Below are positions 48,090 to 58,415 of a stretch of 64,000 nucleotides of DNA, piece after piece. A program made the translations under genes and the position numbers. Under the pieces are notes generated by a model that was not told the origin of the DNA, searched no databases, and saw only the letters and a program-made list of their open reading frames with translations. Location of the stretch: the NCBI GenBank assembly GCA_039720395.1, contig CM077832.1, forward strand, positions 21,229,607 through 21,293,606, given 5' to 3'. The stretch is from Liquidambar formosana. Taxonomy: Eukaryota; Streptophyta; Magnoliopsida; Saxifragales; Altingiaceae. How positions within the stretch are numbered: the stretch's first letter is position 1; every line of letters starts with the position of its first letter.

Positions 48090-50874
48090 TGTGAACCCCG
48101 GAAATTGGGCCCATGAGGGATTGAAAAGAAAGTGAGTTTGAAAAAGAAAAAGGAAAGGAGTCGCCACCTTATTTTTTAAAGGAAACAAGGAAAACCCTAA
48201 AAATCAGGTTGTTTTAGGAAAACAATTTGAATGACTCCATAAAAAAAGGAAAGGCAAAAACCAATCTTTTGAAAACCAAAGAAATCGGGGATTCGGAGGC
48301 TAAGTTATGACATGGGAAGGTTCTAGGCAAAGCCTATAGGCACCCATGTCACCCTTTCGGTCTCTCAGTTCATTTGGGCTAAATTAAAGTCTTTCCATAC
48401 AAAAATCAGCAAGTATATCATCACAAGAATTGCATGCATATCATATATTTCATTCATCTATCCATGCATAATAAGCAAATAAAAACAGAAAATAAAAAGA
48501 AGAAAAGAAAACATAAATAAACCTAGGATGCTTGGATCCTAGAACGGACTTGAGCCTCACGAAGAGCGCCTACGTACCATGCAACGAAATACATGGATCA
48601 AAGTCCACGTAGTTCGATTAGAATTAGGGTTAAGACCTAATATAAACCTATGGTTAAAACCCTAGGTTTCCTTATTTGATCAAAAGAGTTGAATATGATA
48701 GAAAGTTTGATTTTAGGAAAGAAATCCACAAGATAGAAACTTTAATAAAAACCAGAATTTTGTTGGTTAAGGAAACCTCTAATTAAACCATAGGATCATA
48801 TTAAAAATTAACCCTAAATAGGGAGAAGAGAATGAGTTAAGAAGAAAGGTGAATTGGGGCACCTTCACACCCACTTACCTGAGCGCAATTAGCTCCAAGC
48901 ATTTAGCCATTTCAGACATAAGCAGCCCTATTTGCCATGGGACAAATACCACACCTATTTGCACCCTTACAAGTGCTCAAAACCATGCAAAAACACTAAC
49001 ATGCAAATCTGGACAGAATAGTATTATGACCTAAAATCATCCACTAAGCATGCCAATAGCAAAAACAGCGAACAATAATAAGTCCTAACATATTCCTAGA
49101 ACCATATCATGCATAAAAACCCTAAAACATACTAACATGCATGCAAAACTATCATGTTTACTCCATATGAAAAACATATATAGCAAACACGAAGAAAAAC
49201 CAATAAAAAAGTCTACTTTATCATGCTATATGAAAACAAACACGAAACAATGACTCTAAAACCCTAAACTCACAAATATGCTTAAAAACATACAAAACAT
49301 ACTTTAATCATGCTAAAACCAAACTAAACAGAAATTAAATCATGCATATTAACTAACTAAAGCAATATAACATGATGAAAATCCTAACTCTAACATGCAA
49401 TGACACTAATCCTAGCACAAGGACAAACATGAGCACAAGAATCACAACTATGCATTAAAAACCTAAAGGACAGCCCTAAAGCATGCTAATCAGTAGATAA
49501 AAAATAGATATTCCATGTATATTAACTAGCTAGAGTGTTAATACATGATAAAAAAGTCACCTTTAACATGCAATAAGCCTAACCCATATGAGAACCTAGT
49601 TTAAGCTTGAATAGAGAAGGAGAATACCTTAGGAAGTGGCTCCCCTTGTGTTTGTAATTGTTCGTGGCTCCTCAGGTCTTTAGAGTGAATCAAACCAACA
49701 CGAATCCTCCTCTTTATCAAAGTGGTATCACAGCAAAGAGATCAAAACTCACTCAACTTTGAAAAGAAATAGAAAACAAAAAGAGAACAAGAGAAAAGAA
49801 AAAGTGATTCTCGTCACTTTGCAGCAGCAGCAACTTCAATCGCGTTTTTGGGTATGAAAACGTTGGATTTGGACAAAGCTTGTGAAATACAAAGTTGTAG
49901 AGAATTGAATTATCTTTCTAACAAGACCAATTTCATCAAATTCTGACTTCGGATGAAAACGTTATGATTAAAATACGACTGCTGGTTTTCAGAAAATCTG
50001 CTGCTGAATTATGACGAATTTCACTCCCTCCAAACCCTCTTCTCCTCCCCCTTGTTTAAAGACATTAAGAGAGTATTTATAGCTGAAATCTGGAGTTTCC
50101 CTTTCCTTCCTGGACTAGGTTTCCTTGGAGAATAATCAAAAGGTATTTTATAATGATAAAAGACTTCTAATCTGAATAGGAAAAGGAAATTGTCTTTTAT
50201 AAAAATTGGGAGACTGACCGCTAACACGCATGCACATGTATCGTATGTGCGTACACACACTCATCACATACGTACACGTGTTAGTGTCATGATAAAAATG
50301 GCTAATTTAATAAAATAATTTTCTTTTCATTTTAACCAAAAATCTCATGCTGTGATTCGCACTAATTCTTCAAGGATAATCCGTAAATAACCACACTAAA
50401 CTCATCATCAGGCCATATCAAAATTGAACTTCATGAAACACTTTTGAGGGTAAAATGATGACTAATGAAAGTCAATTTGAAAAGATTTGGTTGGTAATTG
50501 TGAGTCAATTAGAGCTAACCCAAGGAAGGGTCAATTAACCAACTTGAACTACATCGAGCCATTTTAATCCCGAGCCATTGACTTACCAAATTGACACTAA
50601 AAATACCTCTTATGCATCCATATGAACTCCAATTGACAATTTGGAGATCATTCCAAGGTCAAATGAAAAGTTTGGGACTTAAAAGACGATTATGCCCCTC
50701 AAGTCACAAAAGCTCTTATTATCCCTCAAGATCAACTCCAATTTGAACCAAAATTCATATCCATTGTCCTTGTGACTCTAGAAAACTAATGCAAGTGACT
50801 AGACTCAAAAACAAAACAAAAACATGCATGAAACGATGAGCCCTAGTAAGGTGGTGCAAAAATGGGGTGTGACA
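48090..50874 (-). repeat. Element 2 3' LTR
   Basis: 2785 bp. It has the same core as element 1's LTRs, with a TATA box at 50074-50081, but retains about 190 bp (about 50411-50606) that element 1's LTRs lack and that LTR-A/B also have. Homologous to 62627-64000. Confidence 0.94.
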
Positions 50875-50886
50875 GAAGCCCCTCAT
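50875..50886 (-). other. Polypurine tract of element 2
   Basis: ATGAGGGGCTTC on the minus strand beside the 3' LTR, identical to element 1. Confidence 0.75.
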
Positions 50887-51009
50887 TGGCAAACAAGTTA
50901 CACTTGTGAACCAATGATAAAGAACAACCCATTTTTTGGCCAAAAAGCCCGGAGAAATCACACACTGATACCAACAATGATGGGAGGTTGAAAACCTGAG
51001 ACTGAAATA

Positions 51010-52770
51010 AGGAAGTGTACTCAAGTCATGAGTATACTTAAACCACTGGGGGTTGATGATTGTCAAGAGAAGCATATTCAAGCCACTACGAATAAACATA
51101 CTTTTGAAATGGAGAAATATATTCTAGTCACGAATATATTTAACCAAGTGATGAGAATGAGATCTGAGAAGTACGTTCAAGTGATGAACGTACCTTGGAA
51201 ATGGAGAAGTATATTCAGGTCACGAATATATTTAACCAAGTGAGTGACAAAAAATCTGAGAAGTATACTCAAATGATGAGTATACCACTGAAATGGAGAA
51301 ATATATCCAGGTCACGAATATATTTAACCAAGTAATCTGAGAATGAAATCTGAGAAGTATACTCAAGTGGTGAGCATACCATTGAAATGGAGAAATATAT
51401 CCAAGCGATGGATATCTTTAACCAAGTAGGATAAGAATAATCTGAGAGGTGTATTCAAGTGATGAGTGTACTTTTGAAATGGAGAAATATATTCAGGTCA
51501 CGAACATATTTAACCAAGTGATGAAAAAGATGCTGAGAAATATACTCAAGTGATGAGTATACTTAATGATTGAAAAAGACTGAGAAGTACGTTCAAGTGA
51601 TGAACATACTTTTGAAATGGAGAAATGTATCCAAGTGATGGATATATTTAACCAAGTAAGCTGAGAAGTACACTCAAGTGATGAACATACCATTGAAATG
51701 GAGAAATATATCCAAACGACGGATATATTTAACCAAGTAAGATAAGAATAATCTGAGAAGTGTACTCAAGTGATGAGTACACCATTGAAATGGAGAAATA
51801 TATTCTAGTCACGAATATACTTAACCAAGTAAGTGACAAGTATGTTTGAGTGATAAACATACCATTGAAATAGAGAAATATATCCAAGTGATGGATATAC
51901 TTAACCAAGTAAGTGATAAGTATGTTTAAGTGATAAACATACCATTGAAATAGAGAAATATATCCAAGCGATGGATATACTTAAGCAAGTAAGATAGAGA
52001 ATAATCTGAGAAGTGTACTCAAGTGATGAGTACACCATTGAAATGGAGAAATATATTCTAGTCATGAATATATTTAACCAAGTAAGTGACAAATATTCTG
52101 AGAAGTATGTTCAAGTGATGAACATACTATTGAAATGGAGAAATATATTTAAGTGATGAATATACTTAACCAAGTAAGTGGCAAAATATCTGAGAAGTAT
52201 ACTCAAGTGATGAGTATACCATTGAAATGGAAAAAATATACCCAAGTGGTGGATATACTTAACCAAGTAAGTGACAAATGATCTGAGAAGTATGTTCAAG
52301 TGATGAACATACCATTGAAATGGAGAAATATACCCAAGCGATGGATATACTTAACCAAGTAAGTGACGAAATATCTGAGAAGTATACTCGAGTGATGAGT
52401 ATACCATTGAAATGGAGAAATATATTCAAGTGATGAATATATTTAACCAAGTAAGTGATAATGAGGATCTGAAACTAGGAAGCATATTCAATGGGTGAAC
52501 ATGCTTTTGAAATGGAAGAATATATTCAAGTGATGAATATATTCAACCAAGTATGATAGAGAATGAGAATTTGAAGCTGAGAAGCATATTCAAAGAGTGA
52601 ATACACTTTTGAAATGGAAGAATATATTCAAGTGATGAGTATATTCAACCAAGTGGGATGGAAAATCAAGAATTTGAAACTGAGGAGTATATTCAAAGGG
52701 TGAATACACTTTTGAAATGGAAGAATATATTCAAGTGATGAATACATTCAACCAAGTGAGATGAAAAATC
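51010..52770. repeat. Tandem array of covarying hairpins (element 2)
   Basis: Orthologous to 12640-14500, with the same loops and spacers but slightly fewer units and a different 3' end. It includes a stem not seen perfect in element 1: GTACGTTCA with TGAACGTAC around AGTGA (51171-51193). Confidence 0.95.
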
Positions 52771-53040
52771 AAGATTTGACATGAGGATATATGATCAATT
52801 TATCAAGATTAAACAAGCATGGTGCAAGAGGAAAGTGTCTTAACACATTGTCACTTGAGTTGGCGTGGCACAGGGGAAATATATTCAACCCTTTTGAACA
52901 TAAAATCAATTCAAGGAATTGATTTCAAGATGGAATTTGATTGATTTTAAGCTCAAAAAGTGTTGAATATCTCATTTGGAAGGAGGTTTGATCACGCGTC
53001 AAGGCGAGACAAAGCGAGGGAGAAAGCCAAAACAAAGTGG

Positions 53041-53101
53041 CTTGGGTGACCACCAGGCCTCGGGAGGCTAGCCGCCCAGGCCTGGGTGGTTACCCGAGCC
53101 C
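53041..53101. repeat. GC-rich inverted repeat upstream of the accessory gene (element 2)
   Basis: Same structure and near-identical sequence as 14781-14840. Confidence 0.85.
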
Positions 53102-53185
53102 GAAGCGGAAATCCCACTTTGAATAGGAAACTTCCTATTTTGATGGGTTTTTTCCTATTTGAACTTGGATTTGTGACCTTTTCCC

Positions 53186-53192
53186 TATAAAA
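53186..53192 (+). promoter_or_regulatory. TATA box of the antisense accessory gene (element 2)
   Basis: CCCTATAAAA, 50 bp before the ATG at 53242, conserved with element 1. Confidence 0.7.
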
Positions 53193-53241
53193 ACACATCC
53201 AAGAGGTTCCTAAACCTACTTGTATTCATTCATTAGAAATT

Positions 53242-54528
53242 ATGGAGGCTCTAGACAAATTTTTAGGAGGGTTTTTGAGAGTTATGAGTGCTGAAGCAAA
53301 ATCTGAGTTCAAGTGCTTTGGCTTGGATCCATTGCTCTCCTTGAGGCATGTGAGGCTTGAAACGAACCTCTTGACTGCTGCTACATATTTTTGGGATCCT
53401 CAAGTTCATGTGTTCCGCTTCAACTATGAAGAACTGTGCCCAACCATGGAGGAATTCTGTGCATTGTATGGAGTTTCAACGGTAGGTCCTTTCATTCTCC
53501 CTACTCCTCGCCCAAGCTTTCTTACTTCTTTCTCTAATCTACTTGGGATTCACTCACAATATGCCTCTACGTTTGTAAAGGACCATATGGTAGACTTGAT
53601 GAAATTGGCAACCTCTTTTTTAGCTTGTGATAGTAAAGGTATTCTGAATTTTACCTTTCCTATTAAGCATGCACTTGCCTTTTGCCTCATTGGTCGTTTT
53701 CTTATTTCCACTGGTACTCCACATGTTCCCATTCAAATCTGTGACTTGATTCCTCTCCTTGCCAAGGGCCATAACTTGATTCCCATGGTGCTAGCTGAAA
53801 CCCTGAATGGTTTGGATAAAGTCCATGAGGACCCAAAGGTTTCCTTAGGAGGTAGCCCCATTATACTGCAGATGTGGTTGCTTGAAAGACTGAATTTCTT
53901 GTCACCAGTTGCCATTACACCGTACAAGCCCCAGCATTACTGCCTTCGCCGCATTGAACTGCCTGGGCAATTTTCATTGAGAGATTGGCTAGGTTACTTC
54001 CAAACCCTTTCATGGAGGAACATTAAGTGGTTTGTCTTTATATGGGGCTGTAGTGAACAGGTGCTTCTGCGAACTTCTGGATGCGCCATGGTGAGACTCA
54101 TAGGACTGAGGTCTACTTCCTTCTATTGGCCTTCAAGGGTTCTTCGTCAGATGGGCGCCATGCAAACCACACCTACTTCCTTGAAAGGTGACTATCCTGT
54201 GGTGCCTGCGGGTCTTTCTGTAGTGACTTGGGCGAAGGACCGATGGCCTAGCAAGTTGATACTAACCCAAGTTACGAATACTGATGGTCCGTATATGATG
54301 AGCCCCGAGTATAAGGAATGGTTGAAAAGCAATTTAGGTGAGAGAGAGACTACTCGAAGAGAAAGGATTTTTGGACTTATCAAGAACAATGAACTTGGAC
54401 CTTGCAGAGAAGATATTATGGAAGCAGTGACAACAGCTTATGAACATGACTTGAGGAAGAAAAGAAGACATGCAAGAGAGGAGAAGAAAGCTGAAGAGCG
54501 AGCTGCAAAGAAGCCCAAGAAAAACTGA
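53242..54528 (+). CDS. Antisense accessory protein, plant-mobile-domain-like (element 2)
   Basis: 428 residues, colinear with the element 1 copy over the whole length without a stop or frameshift. The conserved FNYEELCPTMEEF block, the Pro-rich loop, the Trp-containing middle and the basic C-terminal tail are all retained. Differences from the other copy are single substitutions, several of them conservative, and a changed C-terminus (KPKKN). ATG, TATA box and AATAAA (54617-54622) keep the same spacing. The gene converges on integrase, so its transcript would be antisense to the element RNA. That it stays open in an element whose pol is ruined is notable, though young age could also explain it. 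Confidence 0.8.
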   Translation: MEALDKFLGGFLRVMSAEAKSEFKCFGLDPLLSLRHVRLETNLLTAATYFWDPQVHVFRFNYEELCPTMEEFCALYGVSTVGPFILPTPRPSFLTSFSNLLGIHSQYASTFVKDHMVDLMKLATSFLACDSKGILNFTFPIKHALAFCLIGRFLISTGTPHVPIQICDLIPLLAKGHNLIPMVLAETLNGLDKVHEDPKVSLGGSPIILQMWLLERLNFLSPVAITPYKPQHYCLRRIELPGQFSLRDWLGYFQTLSWRNIKWFVFIWGCSEQVLLRTSGCAMVRLIGLRSTSFYWPSRVLRQMGAMQTTPTSLKGDYPVVPAGLSVVTWAKDRWPSKLILTQVTNTDGPYMMSPEYKEWLKSNLGERETTRRERIFGLIKNNELGPCREDIMEAVTTAYEHDLRKKRRHAREEKKAEERAAKKPKKN

Positions 54529-54876
54529 AGACTCAATAGAATAGGATATTTATGGCATATTTATAGTTCTTTTACTTAATACCAATGAATTGCTATGTCA
54601 ATCAATTTTAGTTTTGAATAAATTGCCAATACTAAATCGAATTTGGGATTTTGTTGTTTGATTTAGACCGCACCCAAGGTAACTTTATGGGTTGCCTACG
54701 TATCTCCATGGTTTTTTTTTCTTCTTTTTTTTTTTGTTTTTGTTTTGTTTTTGTTTTGTTTTTTTTGTTTTTTTTTTGTTTTTTTTTTGTTTTTGAATGG
54801 AGAATCAGGTCTTACGTAGTTCTTATGCCTTAACTTTTGCCTAGGCCGCCCTTACGGGTTTTCAACCTAGCAGGCT
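54529..54876. other. Convergent gap with expanded T-rich tract (element 2)
   Basis: No gene. A tract of T runs broken by single G (about 54711-54797) is much longer than in element 1. Confidence 0.7.
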
Positions 54877-56382
54877 TCAAACATGATATTTCTTCAATTG
54901 ATCCAAATTAGTTGGACGAGCGAACTCAATTCCATCTAACTCCATGAGGCGAACAGCCCCTGCTGGCAATATCTCTTTGATAATGTATGGCCCACCCCAA
55001 CTTGGCTTGAATTTTCCCCGCGGATCGAACACTGGAGCTCTGATTTCTTTCAGCACTACATCCCCTTTCTTTAGACCTCGATCTTTGACATGCTTGTTGA
55101 ATGCTCTGGCAACTCTCCGTTGATACCCCTGAACATGATACAGCGCCCTTAAACGCCTTTCATCCAGCAAAGCTAACTCATCATAGCGGCTCTTAACCCA
55201 GTCCACTTCTGTTATCTGGCTCTCCACGGCAACTCTTAGTGAAGGAACTTCCAATTCAACTGGCAACACGGCCTTCATTCCATAAACTAGAGAATAAGGG
55301 GTAGCCCCTGTTGACGATCTTATTGATGTTCTGTAACCCCATAGAGCCAATGGCAACTTCTCATGCCAGTCTGTGTGCGAGTCCGCAGTCTTCTGTAGTA
55401 TCTTCTTGATGTTCTTGTTAGCTGCTTCCACCGCTCCATTAGTCTGAGGACGGTATGGTGATGACAGATGGTGAACTATGCCGTACTTTTGCAAGAGCTC
55501 ATGGGTTTCTTTCTGAAAGTGCTGGCCATTGTCTGAGATAACTTCATGCGGTACCCCATATCGATAGATGATGCTGTGCTGTATGAACTGTGCTACCTTC
55601 TTGGAATTCAAGGTCTTGAAGGACGCTGCTTCCACCCACTTAGTGAAGTAGTCGATGGCAACCAGGATGTATTCATGCCCATTTGATGCCTTTGGCTTGA
55701 TCTGTCCGATGATATCTATCCCCCATACCGCGAATGGCCAAGGTGATGACATACTCGTTAAAGGCATAGAAGGCAAATGTTGTCCACTGGCGAACAGTTG
55801 GCATTTGTGGCACTTCTTGACATATGCGTGGCAGTCTCTTTCCATGGTGGACCAATAATAGCCTAACCTCATGATTTTCTTAGCTAACATATAGCCATTC
55901 ATATGCGGAGCCCCTGTCCCTTCATGGATTTCTTTAATCAGATGCTCGGCTTCCTCCTCGGTGACACACAGCAGGTGGATCCCGTCGTATGATCCCCGAT
56001 ATAGCTTTCCTCTACAAAGTACATAGTGACTCGCCAACCGCCTTAGGGTTTTTCTATCGATACGAGATGCTCCTTCTGGGTATTCCCTTTCTTCAATGAA
56101 CTTCTTTATGTCATGGAACCACGGACGGCCATCATTTACCTCTCCTCCTCGGATTGCACAACAGTACACAGGCTTGTCTCGGCATTCTATCACCAACGGC
56201 TTCACATTTCCCCCTTCAGGTATCTCCACCATGGATGCTAGGGTCGCCAAGGCATCGGCGAACTGGTTCTTGTTCCTTGAAAGGTAGTTAAATTCTATCT
56301 CTGAGAACTCCTTGGTTAGAGCTTCCAGGTAGGCATGGTAGGGTAGCAGCTTCTCATCTCGAGTTTTCCATTCCCCTTTTAT
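54877..56382 (-). pseudogene. pol: Element 2 pol: end of second RNase H and integrase
   Basis: Open from just after a stop codon at about 56385 to 54877. It contains the late-Asp block of the archaeal-type RNase H (FADALATLAS), the HHCC region (IHEGTGAPH, CHKCQ), the DDE triad context (WGIDIIG, ISDNGQHF, GAVEAANKN) and a GPY motif (GGPYIIKEI). Integrase looks catalytically complete but is downstream of several stops, so it would not be translated as part of Pol. Confidence 0.92.
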
Positions 56383-58225
56383 CTAACAGATGATTAGCGC
56401 CGAGTCCCCGAACACTTCTAATTCTTTGATCCCCAATTCAAGTGCCGCTTCTAGTGCTAGGATACAGGCCTCATACTCAGCAATGTTGTTGGTAGCTTCG
56501 AACCCCAACTTGACCGCCAACGGTGTAAATGCCTCTTCGGGTGAGACCAGTAGGACTCCTATCCCATAACCTTTCTTATTGGCTGCCCCATCGAAGTATA
56601 CTCTCCAAGTTTTTCTACCAATCTCTAGCACGTCCTCATCTGGGAATTGATCGTTGAACGGAGCGGATAATGACACCGGACAGCTGGCTAGGTAGTCTGC
56701 GATGACGCTTCTCTTGATAGCCTTCTGATTCACGTACTTGATGTCGAATTCATTGAGGAGAATTGACCATCGAGCAGTTCTGAATGACAATACTGGCCTT
56801 TCTACCAGGTACTTCAACGGGCCCATGCGACTTATCAAGAACACTTCGAAGGACATCATGTAGTGTCGGAGTTTCTGCGTCGCCCATACTAGTGCTACAC
56901 AAGCTTTTTCAATTGCATTGTACTTCACTTCATAGTCTGTCATTTTCTTGCTTAGGTAGTAGATGGCATTCTCCTTTGTAGACCCTTCGAGATATTGAGC
57001 TAACAAAGCTCCCATCGCGGTTTCGGTGACCGTTAAGTGGCGCACCTTGCCGTGGGGGAACTAAGATTGGAGGATTGCTCAAGTATCTCTTAATGGTCTC
57101 AAAGGCCTCTTGGCATTCTTCGTTCCATACTTTTGGCACACCTTTCTTAAGCAATTTGAAGATTGGTTCGCAAACCATGGTTAAGTTGGCAATGAATCGG
57201 CTTATGTATTGAACTCTTCCCAGAAAACCTCGGATCTGCTTCTCAGTGCTAGGCGGCTCCATCTCCACAATAGCTTTTATCTTCCCTGGGTCCACTTCGA
57301 TACCTCTCTAAGTGATCATAAACCCCAATAGCTTGCCTGCAGTGACGCCGAAAGCACACTTCTGTGGGTTGAGACGGAGATTGTACTTTTTTGCTCGCTC
57401 TAAGAATTTCTCTAGTGCCTTGAAATGCCCTTCCCTATCCACGGACTTCACGATCATATCATCGACGTAAACCTCGACTTCCTTATGGATCATATCATGC
57501 AATAGGGTCGTAGCTGCTCTTTGGTAAGTAGCCCCAGCGTTTCTTAAGCCAAAAGGCATTACCTTGTAACAGTACGTTCCCCATTGCGTGATAAAGGCTG
57601 TTTTCTCCATGTCTTGAGGCGCCATCTTTATCTGGTTATACCCGGAGAATCCGTCCATGAAGGAGAGGAGTGCATGTCCCACTGTACTATCCACCAACAC
57701 GTCGATATGGGGTAAAGGAAAGTCATCCTTAGGGCTCGCGGCGTTGAGATCTCAGAAATTGACACACATCCTCACTTTCCCATCTTTTTTAGGCACAGGC
57801 ACTATATTCGACAACCACTCGGGGTACTCCACAACTTGAAGGAAACCCGCGTCTAGTTGTTTAGTTACCTCTTCTTTTACTTTTAGGGCCCATTCTGGTT
57901 TTAATCTTCTGAGTTTCTGCTTTACCGGCTTCTTTAGGGAATTGGTGGGGATATAGTGTTGCACAATATCGGGGTCAATGCCAGGCATGTCTTCATAAGA
58001 CCATGCAAAAGCCATAATGTTGGCTTTCAAGAGGGAGATCATCTTTTCTTTTTCAACGGGGGAGAGGGTTTTCCCAATTTTAACTATTCTTGGCAATTCA
58101 TTCGTCCCTAAGTTGATTGATTCCAATTCATCCATATTAGGTTCGGTGACGCCCCTTTTCCTTTGCTCAACGAGCTCCGGGGGGACATCGTTCCTAGGAT
58201 CTATATCCATGCCATAAATATCCAT
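56383..58225 (-). pseudogene. pol: Element 2 pol: RT, RNase H and start of second RNase H, with stops
   Basis: RT blocks NIVPVPKKDG, HALLSFMDGFSGYNQI, MPFGLRNAGATYQR and the catalytic YVDD are present. Breaks relative to element 1: TGA near 57751 in the CVDFRD motif (which also has Asp to Asn), TAG near 57308 after GFMIT, an 11-nt deletion near 57038 at the RT-RNase H junction, and TAG at about 56385 inside the archaeal-type RNase H. The region around 57530 is intact here where element 1 has an extra base. The second RNase H keeps DGAANKKG and NNIAEYEA. Confidence 0.92.
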
Positions 58226-58244
58226 AGAGGAGAGAAAAGAGACA

Positions 58245-58415
58245 CTGCATATATAGAGAAAGAAAGCACACTTTATTGACTAGGAATAATGGGAATGACA
58301 CACAAAAGAAAGAAGGAAAACAAACAAATCTGTATCAATACTATGACTCCACAAAGTGAGTAAAGTAGATACATCTTATTGAATTAGGGAAATATTACTA
58401 AACTAAGACACCTAC
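58245..58415 (-). other. Putative intron between protease and RT (element 2)
   Basis: 171 nt, GTAGGT donor spanning the gag-protease stop, pyrimidine-rich tract and TGCAG acceptor. Excision joins the protease frame in phase to the RT frame upstream of the ATG at 58225. Same length and sites as in element 1. Confidence 0.65.
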
